DNA of 17,571 bases from CAYMWF01 sp964394085 [NCBI: uncultured Gemmatimonadota bacterium] (GTDB taxonomy: Bacteria; GCA-2686955; CAYMWF01), in the NCBI GenBank assembly GCA_964394085.1, contig CAYMWF010000015.1, positions 8,615 to 26,185 of the forward strand. Reading direction: 5' to 3'. Below the pieces are notes generated by a model that was not told where the DNA came from, made no database searches, and saw only the letters and a list, made by a program, of their open reading frames with translations. Below, piece by piece: positions 14,173 to 17,571 of this stretch (within the stretch, counting starts at the first letter, position 1; the number at the start of each line of letters is the position of its first letter). A program made the position numbers and the translations under genes.

Positions 14173-14189
14173 CGGCGATTCAATCGCCG
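14173..14189. promoter_or_regulatory. Dyad upstream of porA, possible operator
   Basis: CGGCGATT and AATCGCCG flank a single base, a perfect 8+8 dyad about 55 bp before the porA start and downstream of the TTGACG repeats. Compact symmetry suits a dimeric repressor site; a hairpin in the leader is the alternative. Confidence 0.4.
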
Positions 14190-14210
14190 TATCCTCGCGC
14201 TCCGCTAAAC

Positions 14211-14306
14211 CGCGTCAAAAACTAAATCATACCGGTATAATCCGCGTCAAAAATCAAGCCACACCAGCGTGGGCTGCGTCAAACTCCGGTTCCTGTCGGA
14301 AGAATC
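14211..14306 (-). promoter_or_regulatory. 32-bp-period repeats carrying TTGACG, candidate porA promoter region
   Basis: GCGTCAAA recurs at 14212, 14244 and 14276, exactly 32 bp apart, in otherwise diverging units. On the minus strand each gives TTGACG, a good -35 match. GGATACG about 19 bases after the copy nearest porA is a poor -10, so promoter activity is only suggested. TCATACCGGTATAA within the first unit (around 14227-14240) is also palindromic. Confidence 0.35.
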
Positions 14307-14341
14307 TGTTCGTCCGACCGGTTTCAGCTGCCCGGTGACCG

Positions 14342-14408
14342 GAGCTGAAGCCGGTGGCCGGAGCCGGGACCGGTGACCGGACCGGTTTTTCTCCACGTGG
14401 GGAAAATC
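14342..14408. repeat. Second composite repeat ending in the CACGTG palindrome
   Basis: GCCGGTGGCCGGAGCCGGG and GGTGACCGG lead into TTTCTCCACGTGGGGAAA (14388-14405) and AAATCG, matching 10391-10495. The palindrome begins within a few bases of the GltD-like gene's stop codon, so it could act as a 3' hairpin on the minus-strand message. Confidence 0.8.
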
Positions 14409-14410
14409 GT

Positions 14411-16216
14411 CTATTCCCGCTCGAGGATCAGGGCGCCGCACGGGCATTCGGCCACGCAGATCCCGCATCCTTTGCAATAGTCCAGGTTCACCCAGAAGCC
14501 TTGTCCGTCCTCGACCTTGCGGACGGCGTTGTCCGGGCAGAAGACCTGGCAGTTCCAGCATTCCGTGCACCGTCCGCAATGGAAACAGCGAGCCACCTCG
14601 CTCCCGGCCTCCACCGCTGAAAAACCGATAGCAAGTTCGTTGAAATCGGCGGCGACACCTGGCTCCGGAGCTGTTCCGGAAACCGATGTCCCGGGTCCGG
14701 GAAGACCGGCCGCCGCAGCCCGTTCGAAATACGCGGCATTCAGGTCTTCGAACCGGACGATCCGGCGGTCCGTTTTGCCTTCGGCGGCCGCTGCCGTTTC
14801 AGCGGCTGCTTCAAGAGTATTCCAGCCTTCACCCTCGAGGTACCTTTTAATGGATTCTGCGGCGGTGTTTCCTGATGCCATCGCATCGGCGACGGTCCTC
14901 GGGAATCCGGCTGCATCTCCTCCCGCGAAGACGCCCGTCCCGCCGGTGCGGGTCGCGCCGTCGACCTTCACCCGCCAGGGATCTCCGGTCAATTCGGAAG
15001 GAAGGAAGTCGAGAGCCACGGACTCGCCCACGGCCGAAACCACCAGGTCGAATTCCATTGTAAACTCGGAACCGGCAACCGGAACCGGCCGTCGCCTGCC
15101 GCTCGCGTCCGGGTCTCCCTGCTCGGTCCGGATAAGCATCATGGAGAGGGTATCAGTCTCCGCTTTTTCAACCCTGACGGGCGCGGCCTGCGTCACGAGA
15201 CGGACCCCTTCCGCCTCCGCCCAGGCGATCTCCTCGATATGGGCGGGCATCTCCTCCCGGGTCCTCCTGTAAAAAATCGCGACCTCGGCGCCGAGCCTGA
15301 CGAGAGAACGGGCGCAGTCGATGGCCGTATTGCCGCCGCCTATAACGACGGTTTTCGCGCCGGTGGCGACACCCGTTTCCCCGCCGGCGTTCAGTTTTTC
15401 GAGAAAACTTATACCCGCGACGACACCCGGAAGGTTTTCACCCTCCACCCTGAGCCCGGAAGAGCGACCCGCTCCGTGGGCCAGGAATACCGCGTCATAA
15501 TCGGGGCCGGCGACAAGCTCTTCGAAGGGAAGGTCCCGGCCGATCCGGCATCCGGTGGTAAGCTCGATTCCCACCGCGAGCAGCGCGTCAATCTCACGGG
15601 CGAGCACATCTTTCGGTAGCCGGTAAGCCGGAATACCGTAGCGGAGCACGCCTCCCGGCTCGGGCGCCGCCTCGAAGATGGTCACTCCGTGCCCGGCCAG
15701 CCTCAGCGAATTCGCCGCGGCGAGCCCCGCCGGTCCGCTTCCGATCACGGCCACCCGCCTGCCCGTGGAAGGCGCGGCCGGCAGTTTCCAGCCCTGGTCC
15801 AGGGCCATGTCGCCAAGCCATCTTTCCACATTGTGGATCGCGAGCGGCTCGTCCCATGACCCCCTGTTGCACCCGGTTTCGCACGGATGGTAGCATACCC
15901 TGCCGCACACCGCGGGGATCGGGTTTCGCGACTTGAGGATTTCCCAGGCTTCCTTGATCTTTCCGGACGAGATCAACCTGAAATACGCTTCTATATCTAC
16001 ACCGGCGGGGCACTGGCTGGTGCAGGCAGGAACGTTGTCGGGCCTGAATTCCGGTCTCAGGTACCGCCAGGCGCCGGTTTTATTGAGCGCCATCGACGCC
16101 CAGGTTACCGATACTGGAGGCATCTCGCCGGCCGTAAGCTTCCACCTCGGCGTCTCGTTGCCCTCAACAAGGGAGCGCCTCACATTTTCAGGCACCGGTT
16201 CATAAGGTTTCTTCAT
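14411..16216 (-). CDS. GltD-like NAD(P)H flavoprotein with C-terminal 2x[4Fe-4S] ferredoxin domain
   Basis: 601 residues. The N-terminal iron-sulfur domain has C65, C69 (CTSQCPAG) and C104, C108, C112, C116 (CGRVCYHPCETGC). FAD-binding VIGSGPAGLAAANSL follows at 157-171, NAD(P)-binding VIGGGNTAID at 291-300, and the second FAD motif GVFAGGDAAGFPRTVADAMASG at 428-449. After an Ala-rich linker the tail carries C544, C547, C550, C553, C556, C560 and C581, C584, C587, C591, a two-cluster ferredoxin like the delta subunit of oxoacid oxidoreductases. It likely passes electrons between NAD(P)H and ferredoxin, or serves as the missing delta subunit for porAB 291 bp downstream. No glutamate synthase large subunit is present, so glutamate synthesis is unlikely. 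The start ATG at 16216 has no strong Shine-Dalgarno. Confidence 0.85.
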   Translation of the reverse strand: MKKPYEPVPENVRRSLVEGNETPRWKLTAGEMPPVSVTWASMALNKTGAWRYLRPEFRPDNVPACTSQCPAGVDIEAYFRLISSGKIKEAWEILKSRNPIPAVCGRVCYHPCETGCNRGSWDEPLAIHNVERWLGDMALDQGWKLPAAPSTGRRVAVIGSGPAGLAAANSLRLAGHGVTIFEAAPEPGGVLRYGIPAYRLPKDVLAREIDALLAVGIELTTGCRIGRDLPFEELVAGPDYDAVFLAHGAGRSSGLRVEGENLPGVVAGISFLEKLNAGGETGVATGAKTVVIGGGNTAIDCARSLVRLGAEVAIFYRRTREEMPAHIEEIAWAEAEGVRLVTQAAPVRVEKAETDTLSMMLIRTEQGDPDASGRRRPVPVAGSEFTMEFDLVVSAVGESVALDFLPSELTGDPWRVKVDGATRTGGTGVFAGGDAAGFPRTVADAMASGNTAAESIKRYLEGEGWNTLEAAAETAAAAEGKTDRRIVRFEDLNAAYFERAAAAGLPGPGTSVSGTAPEPGVAADFNELAIGFSAVEAGSEVARCFHCGRCTECWNCQVFCPDNAVRKVEDGQGFWVNLDYCKGCGICVAECPCGALILERE

Positions 16217-16306
16217 AATTATGCGGCTATCGCTTGTCTTTATCCCGACGGTCAGGGCTCAGCGCTCGACTTTTCAGCGGCGGTCGACCGGTATCGTAAC
16301 TTTATA

Positions 16307-16350
16307 CCGCAGTGATCAACGACTCGCGCCAGGCTTTTCCGCAGTGATCA
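16307..16350. repeat. 12-bp direct repeat with 32-bp period
   Basis: CCGCAGTGATCA occurs at 16307-16318 and 16339-16350 in the 167-bp gap between the alcohol dehydrogenase stop and the GltD-like start. It could be a pair of regulator sites or another small duplication. Confidence 0.7.
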
Positions 16351-16367
16351 GCGGTGTCAGCAGAACC

Positions 16368-16385
16368 GACCCTTTTCGGAGGGTC
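16368..16385 (-). terminator. Short hairpin at the alcohol dehydrogenase stop
   Basis: GACCCT / AGGGTC arms around a six-base loop overlap the last two bases of the stop codon. With no T-run, efficient termination is doubtful, so readthrough into the GltD-like gene is possible. Confidence 0.3.
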
Positions 16386-17412
16386 AGGGGACCACGATGG
16401 ACCGGAGCACGGTCGGATCGCCGCTCCTCAGCAGATCGAACGCGTCGTTTATGCCGTCGAGCGGGAACTTGCGCGTCACGAGTTCCGCAACCTTGATCTT
16501 TCCGGTTCGGGCCAGCTCGATGATCTTCGGGTAGTCCACCGGCCTGCAGCCCAGCGAGCCGACCACGTCCATCTCGAAATACATGATCTTGGCCGCGGGG
16601 AGGGTTACGGGTTTGTGGGTGTATCCAACAACCACGAGCCGTCCGCCCTTCCGCAGTGTGCTGAACGCGGCCGCCATGGTGTCGGGGTTGCCGATCGATT
16701 CGACCGCCACGTCGGCTCCGCCGCCCGTAAGCTTCTTGATCGTCTTGCCGAGGTTCTCGACCTCGTTCGGGTTGACCGTGGCGACGGCTCCGAGCCTCTC
16801 GGCCCACTCCAGCTTCTCTTTCTGGACGTCCACGGCGATCACCGAACCACCCACCGCCGTGGCGACCTGCACCACGTTGATGCCGACGCCGCCGCATCCG
16901 AACGCCACCACGGTGTCGCCGGGTTTCACGTTCGCCCGGTTCTTGACTGCGTGGAACGGCGTGGAGATCGCATCGGCGATGATCGACCCCTCCTCGAGCG
17001 GGATCTCGTCCGGCAGGTGGAAGGTATCCTTCGCCGGAGCGGTCACGTATTCGGCGTAGGCGCCGTCGATGTTGTTGCCGAACATGGTCATGCTGTGGCA
17101 GATGTTCTCGCGGCCGGTGCGGCAGAACTCGCACAGTCCGCAGGTGAGAACCGCCGGAAGCAGCACGCGGTCGCCTTCCGCGAAACCTTTAACCCCCTCT
17201 CCTACGGCCGCAACCGTTCCGGAGGGTTCGTGACCCAGGATCAGGGGCGGCTTCTTGAAGGTCGGCACGCCGTGGTCGATGTAGTGGAGATCGGTATGGC
17301 AGACGCCGCAGGCGGCGATCTTTATCAGGAGTTCGCCCGGACCCGCCACGGGTGTGGGCACTTCTTCTATCTTCAACGGCTGCTCGGGCCCGTGAAACAT
17401 TGCGGCTTTCAT
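16384..17412 (-). CDS. Zinc-dependent alcohol dehydrogenase (MDR family)
   Basis: 342 residues. Catalytic zinc ligands C38 (CGVCHTDLH) and H61-E62 (GHEPSG); structural zinc ligands C91, C94, C97, C105 (CGLCEFCRTGRENIC); Rossmann motif GCGGVG (172-177) with D195 ending the second strand (VIAVD), which favours NAD. It interconverts an alcohol and an aldehyde or ketone; the substrate is unknown. GGAGGAG lies six bases before the ATG, giving a secure start. It precedes the GltD-like gene by 167 bp on the same strand and may belong to the same transcription unit. Resemblance to 6-hydroxycyclohexenecarbonyl-CoA dehydrogenases is too general to rely on. Confidence 0.9.
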   Translation of the reverse strand: MKAAMFHGPEQPLKIEEVPTPVAGPGELLIKIAACGVCHTDLHYIDHGVPTFKKPPLILGHEPSGTVAAVGEGVKGFAEGDRVLLPAVLTCGLCEFCRTGRENICHSMTMFGNNIDGAYAEYVTAPAKDTFHLPDEIPLEEGSIIADAISTPFHAVKNRANVKPGDTVVAFGCGGVGINVVQVATAVGGSVIAVDVQKEKLEWAERLGAVATVNPNEVENLGKTIKKLTGGGADVAVESIGNPDTMAAAFSTLRKGGRLVVVGYTHKPVTLPAAKIMYFEMDVVGSLGCRPVDYPKIIELARTGKIKVAELVTRKFPLDGINDAFDLLRSGDPTVLRSIVVP

Positions 17413-17571
17413 ATTACTCCTCCTTGGTTACTTTCGTGATCCGGACCTGCATTCCGGTCAGGATCGATACCGGGTTCGATATCGTACCCCGTCAATTCGC
17501 CAATCTCAATCGGTATCGCACAGACCCGGGCGATCCGCGCACCGTGATGCCTTATCGGACCCGGCTGCTCC
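17409..17571 (-). CDS. Possible 3' end of a gene upstream of the alcohol dehydrogenase
   Basis: On the minus strand one frame is open from the window edge (from 17570) for 53 codons and stops with a TGA overlapping the alcohol dehydrogenase start as ATGA, the coupling pattern expected in an operon. The first half has G/C-ending codons like true genes; the last dozen do not. The visible residues (for example VCAIPIEIGELTGYDIEPG) match nothing I recognise. It may be chance, since short open frames are common in GC-rich DNA. Confidence 0.3.
   Translation of the reverse strand, partial: EQPGPIRHHGARIARVCAIPIEIGELTGYDIEPGIDPDRNAGPDHESNQGGVI

Noticed and set aside
14411-16216. Glutamate synthase small subunit (gltD)
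   Set aside because: The fold matches, but no large subunit is adjacent and the protein has an extra C-terminal two-cluster ferredoxin domain, so an electron-transfer role with porAB is more likely.

Overview
The window is a GC-rich stretch of bacterial chromosome. The largest gene block is on the minus strand and is metabolic: a zinc alcohol dehydrogenase, an iron-sulfur flavoprotein of the GltD type, the alpha and beta subunits of a 2-oxoacid:ferredoxin oxidoreductase, a LeuB-type dehydrogenase and LeuC. An outer-membrane beta-barrel protein ending in Phe indicates a diderm. Ferredoxin-dependent oxoacid chemistry and a corrinoid-methyltransferase relative suggest an anaerobe. I cannot name the lineage; the unusual intergenic repeats and mixed gene content fit an uncultured phylum better than a model genus. 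No rRNA, tRNA, CRISPR array or transposase was seen.

Layout. Positions 1-2324 (minus): a UroD-family protein fused to a thioredoxin-like domain, followed by a CobW-type GTPase cut by the window edge; the junction lies in a 33-bp tandem repeat. 2325-3123: repeat-bearing intergenic DNA. 3124-5517 (plus): a TIGR04076-like small protein and a POTRA/beta-barrel outer-membrane protein, whose last ~15 codons are repeated in decayed form downstream. 5704-6426 (minus): a multi-pass membrane protein of unknown function. 6427-6973: GC-rich tandem repeats. 6974-8233 (minus): an arylsulfotransferase-like secreted protein. 8234-8868: hairpins, a terminator and decayed copies of the leuC 3' end. 8869-10140 leuC; 10141-10870 repeats; 10871-14119 leuB, porB, porA; 14411-16216 GltD-like protein; 16384-17412 alcohol dehydrogenase, perhaps preceded by the tail of another gene.

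How the genes may work together. porB and leuB share a TAATG stop/start, so an oxoacid:ferredoxin oxidoreductase is translationally coupled to a leucine-type dehydrogenase, with leuC further downstream. The flavoprotein upstream ends in a ferredoxin domain resembling the delta subunit of four-subunit oxidoreductases. No gamma subunit, leuA or leuD is visible. One reading is a route from isopropylmalate through 2-oxoisocaproate to isovaleryl-CoA and reduced ferredoxin, but this is inference.

The most unusual feature is the DNA between genes. Gene ends and stop/start junctions are repeatedly copied in tandem (UroD/cobW, the outer-membrane protein, leuC, porA/porB). Separately, a palindrome with a CACGTG core recurs six times, only between genes. 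At porA/porB the duplication leaves a chain of overlapping reading frames that may preserve translational coupling.
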